Source of the DNA: Novisyntrophococcus fermenticellae
GTDB taxonomy: Bacteria; Bacillota; Clostridia; Lachnospirales; Lachnospiraceae
DNA: 64,000 nucleotides
NCBI RefSeq assembly: GCF_018866245.1
Contig: NZ_CP076458.1
Location: 496,001 to 560,000, forward strand
Direction of reading: 5' to 3'
Made by a program: the position numbers and the translations under genes. The notes beneath the pieces are model-generated. The model worked only from the letters and a program-made list of their open reading frames with translations, ran no database searches and was not told the origin of the DNA. Shown here in pieces: positions 46,585-55,206 of this stretch. Positions within the stretch are counted from its first letter, which is position 1. Every line of letters starts with the position of its first letter.

Positions 46585-47018
46585 AAGAAGATTATATCTT
46601 TCTTCCCCTTTAACCCTTAACCCTTCCACGTTTTTTACCGTCTTGAACCATTTCCTCAATTGCTGTACACATATCGTATCCACCTCCATGTTTATATTTT
46701 TCCGGCTGCTTCCTGAGTGGCGGTATATCCAGAAACACAGCCACAAGGTCCTTTTTCTCCCATGACAGAGAAGTATAGTAGTCTTTTTTATCTGCCATAA
46801 GAAGTTTCCAATTTTCCTTATAGGTCTGAGTAATCCATAGCATCGTACGTCATTACCCGCACGGGCATTCCAAAGTGAACTTCCCTTTGAGCTTCAATCG
46901 CCAGGATGGCATCCGGCTGGTTTGATGAATTATACCTTATCATTTTGACGTCCCGAATCCTGTCCCCGGATTTAAAGTTTTCTCTCCCTGTTTTTTTGTA
47001 ATCATCTTCCTGCAACAC
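46519..47018 (-). pseudogene. Rpn-type PD-(D/E)XK nuclease/putative transposase remnant
   Basis: Three minus-strand frames in sequence resemble one Rpn-family protein common in Lachnospiraceae. At 46818-47018 AILAIEAQREVHFGMPVRV followed by MTYDAMDYSDL is the nuclease core. At 46610-46843 come YYTSLSWEKKDLVAVFLDI-type sequence and MCTAIEEMVQDGKKRG. At 46519-46640 GEERYNLLLTKLLQDNR and DLQQVIHDKG match the usual C-terminus. The first frame begins at a TTG with AAGGAGG upstream but lacks the real N-terminus. The 3' end abuts the point where rhaA homology is lost, so insertion or recombination here probably cut rhaA. Family assignment is by eye. Confidence 0.6.
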
Positions 47019-47417
47019 TTTTCCTCCTTGGTGCTCAGAAGAGTGATATAGAGAAGTGAAATACAGAGAATTCAGCTCTTTCCATATAAGAAGTATAGCA
47101 AATCATATGCGCTATTTCAATTGCTTTTTATCACTGAACTGAGGTATTTTATTCGTATGCTTTTAAAAATGAATTGAGACATATGGCTGAAGAGCCTTGA
47201 AACTAAATTAGAAATTTTAGAATCTACATAGAGTGTATTATATTCACAGATACTTGTCAATAGAATTATATTTTTGACTTCCAATACCAATATGTCAACG
47301 GGATAGTGCACCAGTTTAAACTTCAACTGGTATTACTATTTTTTTGGAAAGTGGCTATTTTAACAAATCCAATTTTCGTTTATAGTTGTCTTAATATAAT
47401 TTAAAGGAGAGACGAAG
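47019..47417. other. Intergenic region upstream of pdxS
   Basis: AT-rich. It holds the ribosome site of the Rpn remnant, a small hairpin at 47310-47331 (ACCAGTT/AACTGGT) followed by a T-rich stretch, and TATAAT at 47395-47400. The last is so close to the pdxS ribosome site that I do not trust it as a -10. No gene seen. Confidence 0.4.
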
Positions 47418-48293
47418 ATGGAAGACAACAGGTATGAATTGAATAAGGAGCTGGCTCAGATGTTAAAAGGCGGCGTCATTATGGATGTAACAACACCAGA
47501 ACAGGCAAAGATAGCGGAAGCTGCAGGAGCATGTGCTGTTATGGCACTGGAGAGAATACCGGCAGATATCCGGGCAACCGGCGGTGTCTCAAGAATGAGT
47601 GACCCGAAAATGATAAAGGGAATCCAAAATGCTGTTTCCATACCCGTAATGGCAAAATGCCGGATTGGTCATTTTGCAGAAGCGCAGATTTTAGAGGCCA
47701 TAGAGATTGATTATATTGATGAGAGCGAAGTGCTTTCTCCGGCTGACGATGTATTCCATATCAATAAAAGAAAATTTAAGGTTCCATTTGTTTGCGGCGC
47801 AAGAGATCTGGGGGAGGCTCTTAGGAGAATTAGCGAGGGAGCGTCTATGATTCGAACAAAAGGGGAACCCGGAACCGGAGACATTGTACAAGCCGTACGC
47901 CATATGCGTATGATACAGTCAGAAATCCGCAGGATTGTTTCTATGGAGGAAGATGAACTGGATAACAAAGCAAAAGAACTGTCGGTTCCCTATGACCTGG
48001 TGGTATACGTAAAAAAATATGGAAAGCTTCCAGTTGTGAACTTTGCGGCAGGCGGAGTAGCGACACCTGCTGACGCAGCACTTATGATGCAATTAGGTGC
48101 AGAAGGGGTATTTGTCGGATCGGGAATTTTTAAATCCGGCGATCCCGAAAGAAGAGCGGCAGCAATTGTAAAAGCGGTTACAAACTTCAATGACCGGAAT
48201 ACACTGGCAGAACTGTCGGAGGATTTGGGAGAGGCTATGGTCGGAATTAATGAGGAAGAAATAGAGCTCCTGATGGCTGAAAGGGGCAAGTAA
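47418..48293 (+). CDS. pdxS: Pyridoxal 5'-phosphate synthase, synthase subunit
   Basis: A 291-residue TIM-barrel enzyme that makes pyridoxal phosphate from ribose 5-phosphate, glyceraldehyde 3-phosphate and ammonia supplied by PdxT. It is strongly conserved: [18 protein letters not shown] near residue 17 ([13 protein letters not shown]), [18 protein letters not shown], the catalytic Lys in [13 protein letters not shown] and [20 protein letters not shown] ([10 protein letters not shown]). Length matches the family. AAAGGAGAG precedes the ATG, and pdxT follows after six bases. Confidence 0.98.
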   Translation: MEDNRYELNKELAQMLKGGVIMDVTTPEQAKIAEAAGACAVMALERIPADIRATGGVSRMSDPKMIKGIQNAVSIPVMAKCRIGHFAEAQILEAIEIDYIDESEVLSPADDVFHINKRKFKVPFVCGARDLGEALRRISEGASMIRTKGEPGTGDIVQAVRHMRMIQSEIRRIVSMEEDELDNKAKELSVPYDLVVYVKKYGKLPVVNFAAGGVATPADAALMMQLGAEGVFVGSGIFKSGDPERRAAAIVKAVTNFNDRNTLAELSEDLGEAMVGINEEEIELLMAERGK

Positions 48294-48299
48294 ACGCAT

Positions 48300-48869
48300 A
48301 TGAAAATAGGTGTATTAGCTGTACAGGGTGCCTTCGTGGAGCACGAACAAATTCTTAAAAAACTGGGTGTTGAATACTTTGAGGTCAGAAAAAAAGAGGA
48401 CTTATTAACAGAAGTAGACGGAATAATCCTGCCTGGGGGAGAGAGTACTGTAATGGGGAAACTCTTAAATGACCTTGGACTTTTTTCTAATATAAAAGAA
48501 AAAATCAAAGAAGGGATGCCGGTGTTAGGTACTTGTGCCGGAGCAATCCTCCTTGCAAAAGAAATAGAGGGAAGAGTTGACGCTTACTTTGGCACGATTC
48601 CTATGAAAATCAGACGCAATGCATATGGAAGACAGCTTGGAAGTTTTGTGTCTGAACAAGAAATTGTGGGAATTGGTTCATATCCCATGCGTTTTATCAG
48701 AGCACCCTATATTCTTTCGACAGATTCCACAGTCAAAGTTCTGGGTACTGTCGATGACAGAATTGTAGCCGTAGAATTTGAAAATCAGATTGCTTTGACA
48801 TTTCATCCGGAGCTGACCGAAGATTTCAGAATTCACAAGTATTTTGTGGGTAAATGCAGATGCAGATAA
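48300..48869 (+). CDS. pdxT: Pyridoxal 5'-phosphate synthase, glutaminase subunit
   Basis: A 189-residue class I glutaminase. It starts MKIGVLAVQGAFVEHE, with LPGGESTVMGKLL near residue 44, the nucleophile Cys in LGTCAGAILLA near residue 78, and the His-Glu pair in FHPELTED near the end. It hydrolyses glutamine and channels ammonia to PdxS. It is the last gene of the two-gene operon; the terminator at 48927 follows. Confidence 0.97.
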   Translation: MKIGVLAVQGAFVEHEQILKKLGVEYFEVRKKEDLLTEVDGIILPGGESTVMGKLLNDLGLFSNIKEKIKEGMPVLGTCAGAILLAKEIEGRVDAYFGTIPMKIRRNAYGRQLGSFVSEQEIVGIGSYPMRFIRAPYILSTDSTVKVLGTVDDRIVAVEFENQIALTFHPELTEDFRIHKYFVGKCRCR

Positions 48870-48926
48870 TTAAATAGTTAATTTAAAAGGCAGATGGATA
48901 TAAGATATTTATTTGTTCTAAATATT

Positions 48927-48977
48927 AACCTTACCGATTTTCAGAATTTATGCGCTGAAGGTCAGTAAGGTTTTTTT
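48927..48977 (+). terminator. Terminator after pdxT
   Basis: AACCTTAC pairs with GTAAGGTT across a longer imperfect stem, followed by seven T. Confidence 0.75.
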
Positions 48978-49009
48978 GCCTGGAACAAAAACTATCTTAT
49001 GAGCATCCT

Positions 49010-49915
49010 CTAAAATCTGTTGAGATGCTTTTGAGCAAAGGCGTTCCGGTAAGTGGTAGGAGTCATTCCCTCATATTTTTTGAAAAGCTTCATAAAGTAT
49101 TTTTCATCTTTAAAGCCACAGGTTTTGGCAATCGCACATATGGGCTTGTTATAACTGGTGGATAAAATGTTTTTAGCAACGTTAATTCTTGTCCGGTTCA
49201 GATATGTCAGTAAAGGATACCCCGTATATTCTTTAAATAAACTGGTCAAATAAGTAGGATGATAGTTAAAGTAATCAGCAATACCCTGAACTGATAAGTC
49301 ATTATTCATATAGTTCGTACGTATCCATTCGATTATCTGAATTACTTGCAGCGGCATGCTTGGATTTTTGAGACTTTTATAAGGATACGCTTCGGCGGTA
49401 AGTTCCAGCAGTAAGACGCTGAGAGCGTAATGCTCTTTATAAGTTATATTATAATTATCTCTTTTTGACATATCCAATAACTGGTGAAAAAGTAAGTTTG
49501 TTCGTTGATCAATGGATAATCTGCCCGTTTCCGGAATTAGAAACTTTGAAGAAGGGGAAGACAAAGTATATTCTGTATCGATATTGAAAACACCTCCATT
49601 TCTTTTCAATGCTCCGAGGTTGAAGATGGAGTAATTTTCATCAGGAAGTTCAAAGTGAGTCCAATAGTAAGAAAGGTAGCCATTACTAGGCTTATGACCA
49701 TAATGAATTATATTTGGAAATAATAGGATGAATTCGTTTTTTTTAATAATAAATGGATTATTGTTTTGCGTAATATACAAAGCCCCTTCCAGGACACTAA
49801 TCAAAACAAAAGTCGGTAGATTTCTTTTGTCATGGATGAATGTGTCTTCTGAAATCAGATTTCCACTGGATACGTAGTGGACAGGCTTGCTTGGATCAGC
49901 TGACAGATATAGCAT
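49010..49915 (-). CDS. AraC-family transcriptional regulator with cupin-type sensor domain
   Basis: A 301-residue regulator. An N-terminal ligand-binding domain (about 1-170, with IIKKNEFILLFPNIIHYG typical of AraC cupins, for example FILLFPNIIHYG) precedes two C-terminal helix-turn-helix motifs. These show LSVQGIADYFNYHPTYLTSLF (GIADYFNYHPTYLT) and the ending DEKYFMKLFKKYEGMTPTTYR (FMKLFKKYEGMTP). GGGGGTGAT precedes the ATG. It is divergent from the third sugar importer and probably activates it, with the imported sugar or a product as signal. Confidence 0.92.
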   Translation of the reverse strand: MLYLSADPSKPVHYVSSGNLISEDTFIHDKRNLPTFVLISVLEGALYITQNNNPFIIKKNEFILLFPNIIHYGHKPSNGYLSYYWTHFELPDENYSIFNLGALKRNGGVFNIDTEYTLSSPSSKFLIPETGRLSIDQRTNLLFHQLLDMSKRDNYNITYKEHYALSVLLLELTAEAYPYKSLKNPSMPLQVIQIIEWIRTNYMNNDLSVQGIADYFNYHPTYLTSLFKEYTGYPLLTYLNRTRINVAKNILSTSYNKPICAIAKTCGFKDEKYFMKLFKKYEGMTPTTYRNAFAQKHLNRF

Positions 49916-50019
49916 TTTATCACCCCCATGTAGGATAAATTATCATATAAATTTTTCCTTGTAAATCAAAGACAGCGCAGAAAAAGCAACTACTTGGAAA
50001 TGACCACCTTATATGGGGA

Positions 50020-50048
50020 TTGGCAGTTGTATGAAAAGTGGTTAAATA
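50020..50048 (+). promoter_or_regulatory. Promoter of the third sugar ABC operon
   Basis: TTGGCA (50020-50025), 17-base spacer, TAAATA (50043-50048), about 50 bases before the start. The 184-base region back to the AraC gene has no clear repeat that I would call the operator. Confidence 0.45.
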
Positions 50049-50099
50049 ATATTATTGAACCTAACAAGACACTGTTATATTTCCAAAAGGAGGAAAATG

Positions 50100-51461
50100 A
50101 TGAAGAAAAAATCACTGGTAAGTATTTTGACATTATCGATGGCTATATCCCTATTATCCGGATGTGGTGGGGGAAGTGCAAAAAAGAATGATGGATCGAC
50201 AACTGGTAATAGTGCAAATAAAACAACGGAAACGTCTGATGGTGAGGTAGTAGAGATTACATTTATGGGCTGGGAAGCATCACCCTTGGAAACGAAGGCA
50301 GTAGAGGATGGTATTGCCGAATTTGAAAAGCAAAATCCAAATATAAAGGTGAATTATACACCTGCCGGCAAAGGTGGTTCTGATTACAATGCAAAGATGA
50401 TTGCATCTGCTGCTGCAGGCTCGCTTCCGGATGTATTGTTCGTGGCGTCTGATACATACCGTGACATGGTTGCCAGGGGGGCGATTGAAGATCTGACTGA
50501 TATGTTTGACAGCGAGCTTTCGTTCAATGACTATATTGAGTCATCCAAGCAGATTATGGAAGTGGATGGCAGAGTTTACGGACTTCATTCCTGTACTGTT
50601 TCACCGATTGCCTACTACAACAAAGATGTCTTTGACGCTGCAGGTATTAAGTATCCAAGTGCTGATCCTGCAGACAGCTGGACGATCGAAGAGTTTAGAG
50701 ATATAGCAAAGAAGCTGACAACTGATGATATTTATGGGTGCTATGGTCTTGAAAATGTTGCTGATACCCTCAACGCACAGCTATTAAGCAATAATGGTAA
50801 AAGATACAATGATGACTACACCAAAAGCATCATTAATTCCCCAGAAAATAAGGAGGTATTAAAAATCATTAAAGAGATTCGGACGGTGGACAAATCCATG
50901 CCTGATGCTACTACCCTGGATTCCGTTGGCATGACGTCTAAGCAAATGCTCCAAACCGGAAAAGTGGCTATTTTGATTGATGGCTCCTGGTCAATGCAGG
51001 AGCTTGCAGATACTGGCATGAATGTTGGAATTGCTCCAATGCCTTCATATGCCAGGGTTACGACGACCGGACAAGCACATGTCCACAGCATTTCAAAGAC
51101 CAGCAAACATAAAGAAGAGGCCTGGAAATTCCTTAAGTTCCTGGCAGGATATGATTATCTTGGCGCAGTTTGCCATACAGGACTTTGGATGCCAAACCGT
51201 ATCTCCTTTTATGAAGAAGAGAACTGGGATAAATGGATGAATCCTGATATTCATGGAGAAGATTATAAATTAATGTTAAATTATTTTAAGAATGCGGAGG
51301 TTGATCCCAGTGCGCTGCAGAAGACAGCAAAGGGGAGGGATATTGTCATCGAAGAAACAGATATGTATTTTAAACAGGATCAGGATTTGAATCAGACGCT
51401 GGAGAATATTGACCGAAGAATTAATGAAGCTATACAGGAAAATCTGGAAGATATGAAATAG
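50100..51461 (+). CDS. Sugar ABC transporter substrate-binding lipoprotein
   Basis: A 453-residue family 1 solute-binding protein with lipobox SLLSGCG near residue 20 and a Gly/Ser/Asn/Thr spacer; the domain begins VVEITFMGWEASPLE. I start it at the second of two adjacent ATGs (50100), seven bases after AGGAGG; the first at 50097 is nearly as good. The GH127 gene downstream points to beta-L-arabinofuranosyl oligosaccharides as cargo, by inference. Confidence 0.92.
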   Translation: MKKKSLVSILTLSMAISLLSGCGGGSAKKNDGSTTGNSANKTTETSDGEVVEITFMGWEASPLETKAVEDGIAEFEKQNPNIKVNYTPAGKGGSDYNAKMIASAAAGSLPDVLFVASDTYRDMVARGAIEDLTDMFDSELSFNDYIESSKQIMEVDGRVYGLHSCTVSPIAYYNKDVFDAAGIKYPSADPADSWTIEEFRDIAKKLTTDDIYGCYGLENVADTLNAQLLSNNGKRYNDDYTKSIINSPENKEVLKIIKEIRTVDKSMPDATTLDSVGMTSKQMLQTGKVAILIDGSWSMQELADTGMNVGIAPMPSYARVTTTGQAHVHSISKTSKHKEEAWKFLKFLAGYDYLGAVCHTGLWMPNRISFYEEENWDKWMNPDIHGEDYKLMLNYFKNAEVDPSALQKTAKGRDIVIEETDMYFKQDQDLNQTLENIDRRINEAIQENLEDMK

Positions 51462-51503
51462 GAGGCGTTCCGCAGTCATGATTAAGTGCAGAGGAGGTAG
51501 TAA

Positions 51504-52403
51504 GTGAAGAATAACAAAACCAGGAAAATCAGCAAGCTTAAGAATGACAGTAAGTGGGCTGCGTTGATGTTAACACCAAATATTCTGGGCTTTTTGATGT
51601 TTATGTTAATACCGATGGTGGCAACATTTGCTCTTAGTTTCACTAAGTATGATATGCTCAGACCGCCCAAATTCATTGGATTCAATAATTACATAAAGAT
51701 GTTTAAAGATCCAATCGCCCGAGAGGTCACGCTAAATACGATTATCTACACAGTGATAACAGTTCCAACAGGGATGGCAATTTCGCTGTTATTGGCAGTC
51801 TTGCTTGACCAGAAGATTGCACTAAAAAGGTTTTATCGCGCCTGTTATTTTTTGCCGGCTATTTCATCTATGGTTGTTGTATCCATTGTGTGGCAGTGGA
51901 TATACAATCCGGAATACGGAATCCTGAATTATTTTCTGTCGCTGATTGGGATAAATGGTCCCAAGTGGCTGCAGGATGCAAGAACGTCTCTGGTGGCAAT
52001 TGCTATCGTAGGCATCTGGAAAAACGCAGGTTACAATATGTTGCTGTTCCTTTCCGGTTTACAGGGAATATCTACATCATATTACGAGGCGGCTACACTT
52101 GATGGTGCCAGCAAGTGGCAGCAATTCAAATATGTTACGCTCCCGTTGCTTAAGCCGACTACTTTTTTCATTTTTATTATGTCAATTATTGGTTCCTTTC
52201 AGGTATTTGACCAGGTTATGTTGATGACAAAAGGAGGACCAGGACGCTCATCCTCCGTGTTAGTTCATTATCTATATCAAAATGCTTTTCAATACTTTGA
52301 TATGGGCTATGCCTGTGCACTGGCATATTTGCTGTTCTTCTTAGTACTTATATTGACGCTTTTTAATATGCGTGCGGAAAAGAAGATGGGTGAGATATAT
52401 TAA
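51504..52403 (+). CDS. Sugar ABC transporter permease, MalF type
   Basis: A 299-residue permease with six predicted membrane segments and EAA loop YYEAATLDGASKWQQFKYVT (EAATLDGASKW near residue 194). It starts at GTG 51504 after GAGGAGG. It is 42 bases after the binding-protein gene and, unlike the other two importers, has no hairpin between them. Confidence 0.92.
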   Translation: MKNNKTRKISKLKNDSKWAALMLTPNILGFLMFMLIPMVATFALSFTKYDMLRPPKFIGFNNYIKMFKDPIAREVTLNTIIYTVITVPTGMAISLLLAVLLDQKIALKRFYRACYFLPAISSMVVVSIVWQWIYNPEYGILNYFLSLIGINGPKWLQDARTSLVAIAIVGIWKNAGYNMLLFLSGLQGISTSYYEAATLDGASKWQQFKYVTLPLLKPTTFFIFIMSIIGSFQVFDQVMLMTKGGPGRSSSVLVHYLYQNAFQYFDMGYACALAYLLFFLVLILTLFNMRAEKKMGEIY

Positions 52404-52412
52404 GGAGGCAAA

Positions 52413-53264
52413 ATGAAAAAAAAGAAAAAAGCGAAAAAGACAATAAAAATCACACCCGTACGTATCATCACGCATGTTCTTTTAATGCTGGGTGCAGCCA
52501 CCATGCTGGTTCCATTTATCTGGATGCTGTCATCATCATTTAAGAGCCTTACGGAAGTTTTTGCTTTTCCGCCGACATTATTTGGCGAAGCATTCAAATG
52601 GGAAAATTATTTTGAGATTTCTGGAAGATTTAACTATTTCCATTACTTCCTGAACAGTATCAAGGTCTCCCTTTGGGTAGTGATCTTTCAGGTGTTTACA
52701 TCTGCAACAGCCGGATACGTGTTTGCAAAGATGAATTTTCCAGGCAGAGATAAAATTTTTACACTTTATCTGGCTACGATGATGGTTCCTTTCCATGTGA
52801 CGGTGATCACTAATTTTTTGCAGATGTCAAACTATGGGTTGGTTAACACCTTATGGTCACTGATGCTGCCGGCGACCGTATCTACCTTCGGAACATTTTT
52901 GATGAGACAATTCTTTATTACGGTTCCTAATGAATTAATTGAAGCTGCTAAAATTGATGGATGTAATCCCTTTACAACCTTTTTCAGGATAGCATTTCCA
53001 CTTGCCAAATCGACAATTGCAACTCTGGCGATTTTCAGTTTCATGGGAGTGTGGAACGATTACTTTACACCGCTCGTCTACTTAAACGACCAAAGGAAGT
53101 ACACATTACCTCTTGGTCTGGCGAGTATGCAGGGAATGTATTCAACAAACTGGCCGGTACTTATGGCAGCCTCAGTTATTGCAGTGTTACCGGTACTTAT
53201 TGCATTTATATTTGCGCAGGATGCCTTCGTAAAAGGGGTTATGATGTCTGGACTTAAAGATTAA
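52413..53264 (+). CDS. Sugar ABC transporter permease, MalG type
   Basis: A 283-residue permease with a Lys-rich start (KKKKKAKK), six predicted membrane segments, EAA loop LIEAAKIDGCNPFTTFFRIA (EAAKIDGCNPF near residue 177) and tail GVMMSGLKD. AAGGAGG precedes the ATG. Its TAA (53262-53264) lies within the 8-bp target duplication of IS copy 2, so the gene is intact, but its operon is now cut from the GH127 gene. Confidence 0.92.
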   Translation: MKKKKKAKKTIKITPVRIITHVLLMLGAATMLVPFIWMLSSSFKSLTEVFAFPPTLFGEAFKWENYFEISGRFNYFHYFLNSIKVSLWVVIFQVFTSATAGYVFAKMNFPGRDKIFTLYLATMMVPFHVTVITNFLQMSNYGLVNTLWSLMLPATVSTFGTFLMRQFFITVPNELIEAAKIDGCNPFTTFFRIAFPLAKSTIATLAIFSFMGVWNDYFTPLVYLNDQRKYTLPLGLASMQGMYSTNWPVLMAASVIAVLPVLIAFIFAQDAFVKGVMMSGLKD

Positions 53265-53585
53265 TATGGTAGTGTCAAATGATTTATGAGAAAACCGAGT
53301 CAAAAAAGAGGCTCAAACGAACCTTGAAAACTGTAGATATTGATAGCGAATAGCTCTCCGAGGGCTTAGGGCACTGCCCTAAGTACCCGCAAGGGACCAG
53401 TCCCTTGACCCGATACGGGCTTTGCCCGAACCCATCCTCGCCGGAAGGCAGGAAAAGGGCGCAGTTGCCCCTTTTCTGCTAGAACAGGATAATCCGTGAA
53501 CCTTATGTCAAGAAACTTTCGCGGCATATCCTCGTGCGGTGCACTGTGGTATTCCACGGTTTTCTTGACAACGGTTCCGCACCCT

Positions 53586-55043
53586 TTAGGCAGTTGCTTG
53601 ATTTTGCATATTTAGAATTGTCTGCTGGCCAAGGAAGATAAGGAGCTGCCATTTACCTGGCATATTCCCGGCACCTTTAAGCAGTTCAACATCATTAAGA
53701 ATCTTATAGTTGTTGTGTTTGTGAGGACGGAGAAAGTTGTAATAAGCTACCCACAGAGCTAAATCATAGTTGGCACCGTCGATGTTATCAAAACCGTTGG
53801 TAGGTCTGTAAGAAGCCTTGTATGTACGGTTGAGCCTTTCAATCATCTGTTTGTATGGTCGGAATTCTTTTGATACTTCATCGTCGTTGGTAAGTCCAAT
53901 TACCTGGGTAATATCGAACTTAAATTTTTCTCCAAACTCATGGAAAAACTGTTGGGCAGCCAGAGGATAGGCACTATAACCGTCAGCAATGAATTTAAAG
54001 TGCTGCGGAAGTTCCTTCAGATGCCTGAAAGCCATTCGCATGGCAAGAATGCAGGGACCGACTCCACGGTTATCAGATACCTGGTAACCAATAATGGAAC
54101 GGCTGGCAACATCCATGATGAACCAGATATAAGCTTTGATGCCACGGATTTTGATATAGGTCTCATCGGCAGTAAATACTTTGTCGGTTCCGTAATCATA
54201 GTTGTCAACGAAAGGCTTGATACACATAGCGGCTGATTTACAGTAGTTGGCAATACTTTGGTGGGAGATGCCGATCCCATAGAGGTCTTTGAGAGCTTGT
54301 TTGGTTTTTCGAAGAGAGAGACCAAGGTTCACATGAAGAGTCAGGCACAGAGACATCGTATTGGAATCGAACTTAGTGAATTTAAGAGATGAGGCATTCT
54401 TTGGCAGAGAGTTTAAGTCCAGCTTAAAGAAATCCATCGTGAATTCGCGGTAGATGTAATGGAGCTTATATTTGTTTTTGCCATAGTCCTCATCCAGATG
54501 CTTTTTATCAACCTTTTTGAGGTTGTGCAGATAATAAGGGCATTTAGGATTCACACATTTATGGATGATAAAGTGTTTGCGGTCTTTCTTGTGAACAAGG
54601 CTGTGATTGCAATGAGGGCACTTCAGGACGGAGGTTTTGGAAAAACGGTTCTCCTTAGTGGGAGAAAAATGCGTTTGACAGACCTTACACAGAACCTGGC
54701 TTTTCTTCTTGCCATCATTCCACATGAGATAGTCCACAGGGGCATCACATGCAGGGCAGGTACAGTGTTTTGGAATATCACACTCCACCCGGCGAAATAC
54801 AGGGCGTATAGTTTTGTGGTAGCGCTGCTGGTAATAAGCGATGAGATCCTTCCAGTTCCAGTCCTGCTTGTAGGATATGATTTTGGGAAGCTCATCAATC
54901 TTGAATTTCTGGTACTTTGGAGAATGGGAATCATCAAAAGCCCACTGCTTGAGCGGGATGAATCTACAGATAAAGTTAATAAGCCAGCAGATTTGTTTAT
55001 GTTGGTATTGAATAAGTTGAAGTAAATAAAGTATAATGTCCAT
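53586..55043 (-). CDS. IS transposase (DDE, IS6-like), copy 2
   Basis: The predicted 485-residue protein is identical to copy 1 at 30962-32419, with intact zinc-finger blocks and catalytic Asp, Asp and Glu. Full identity of two long copies indicates recent transposition and probably an active element. The same start at ATG 55043 is used, next to the inverted-repeat arm. Confidence 0.93.
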   Translation of the reverse strand: MDIILYLLQLIQYQHKQICWLINFICRFIPLKQWAFDDSHSPKYQKFKIDELPKIISYKQDWNWKDLIAYYQQRYHKTIRPVFRRVECDIPKHCTCPACDAPVDYLMWNDGKKKSQVLCKVCQTHFSPTKENRFSKTSVLKCPHCNHSLVHKKDRKHFIIHKCVNPKCPYYLHNLKKVDKKHLDEDYGKNKYKLHYIYREFTMDFFKLDLNSLPKNASSLKFTKFDSNTMSLCLTLHVNLGLSLRKTKQALKDLYGIGISHQSIANYCKSAAMCIKPFVDNYDYGTDKVFTADETYIKIRGIKAYIWFIMDVASRSIIGYQVSDNRGVGPCILAMRMAFRHLKELPQHFKFIADGYSAYPLAAQQFFHEFGEKFKFDITQVIGLTNDDEVSKEFRPYKQMIERLNRTYKASYRPTNGFDNIDGANYDLALWVAYYNFLRPHKHNNYKILNDVELLKGAGNMPGKWQLLIFLGQQTILNMQNQATA

Positions 55044-55117
55044 GAGCAATGAAATCCTTTCAGGTATTTTGGAGTTTTCGTCGAGGACATTATACCAAAA
55101 AAGGGAGGTCATTGCTC
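55044..55117 (-). promoter_or_regulatory. Transposase promoter and translation-blocking inverted repeat, copy 2
   Basis: As in copy 1: arms at 55044-55052 and 55109-55117, with TATAAT (minus strand, 55094-55089) between them. Here read-through from outside would have to come from the minus strand of the GH127 side. Confidence 0.62.
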
Positions 55118-55206
55118 TTTTTATTGCAAACTCCCATAAAATCAAGGTTTAGAACAATAAAACAAGGTAGTTATTTGACACTACCATTAATATAGTAGAG
55201 GAGAAA

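Larger units (their letters stand above)
53268..55185 (-). mobile_element. Insertion sequence copy 2 (1918 bp, IS6-like) between permease and GH127 gene
   Basis: Same length, ends and transposase as copy 1 (constant offset 22624). Its own 8-bp target duplication is ATTAATAT (53260-53267 and 55186-55193), which contains the permease stop codon. The transposase points against the host operon. The right tip ends 21 bases before the GH127 ATG, whose ribosome site is intact; whether the GH127 gene is still transcribed depends on read-through or an outward promoter. TTGACA at the tip has no -10 at 17 bases. Confidence 0.96.

Noticed and set aside
30636..55193. Composite transposon made of the two ISs
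   Set aside because: Each IS has its own matching 8-bp duplication; a composite would share one duplication at the outer ends.
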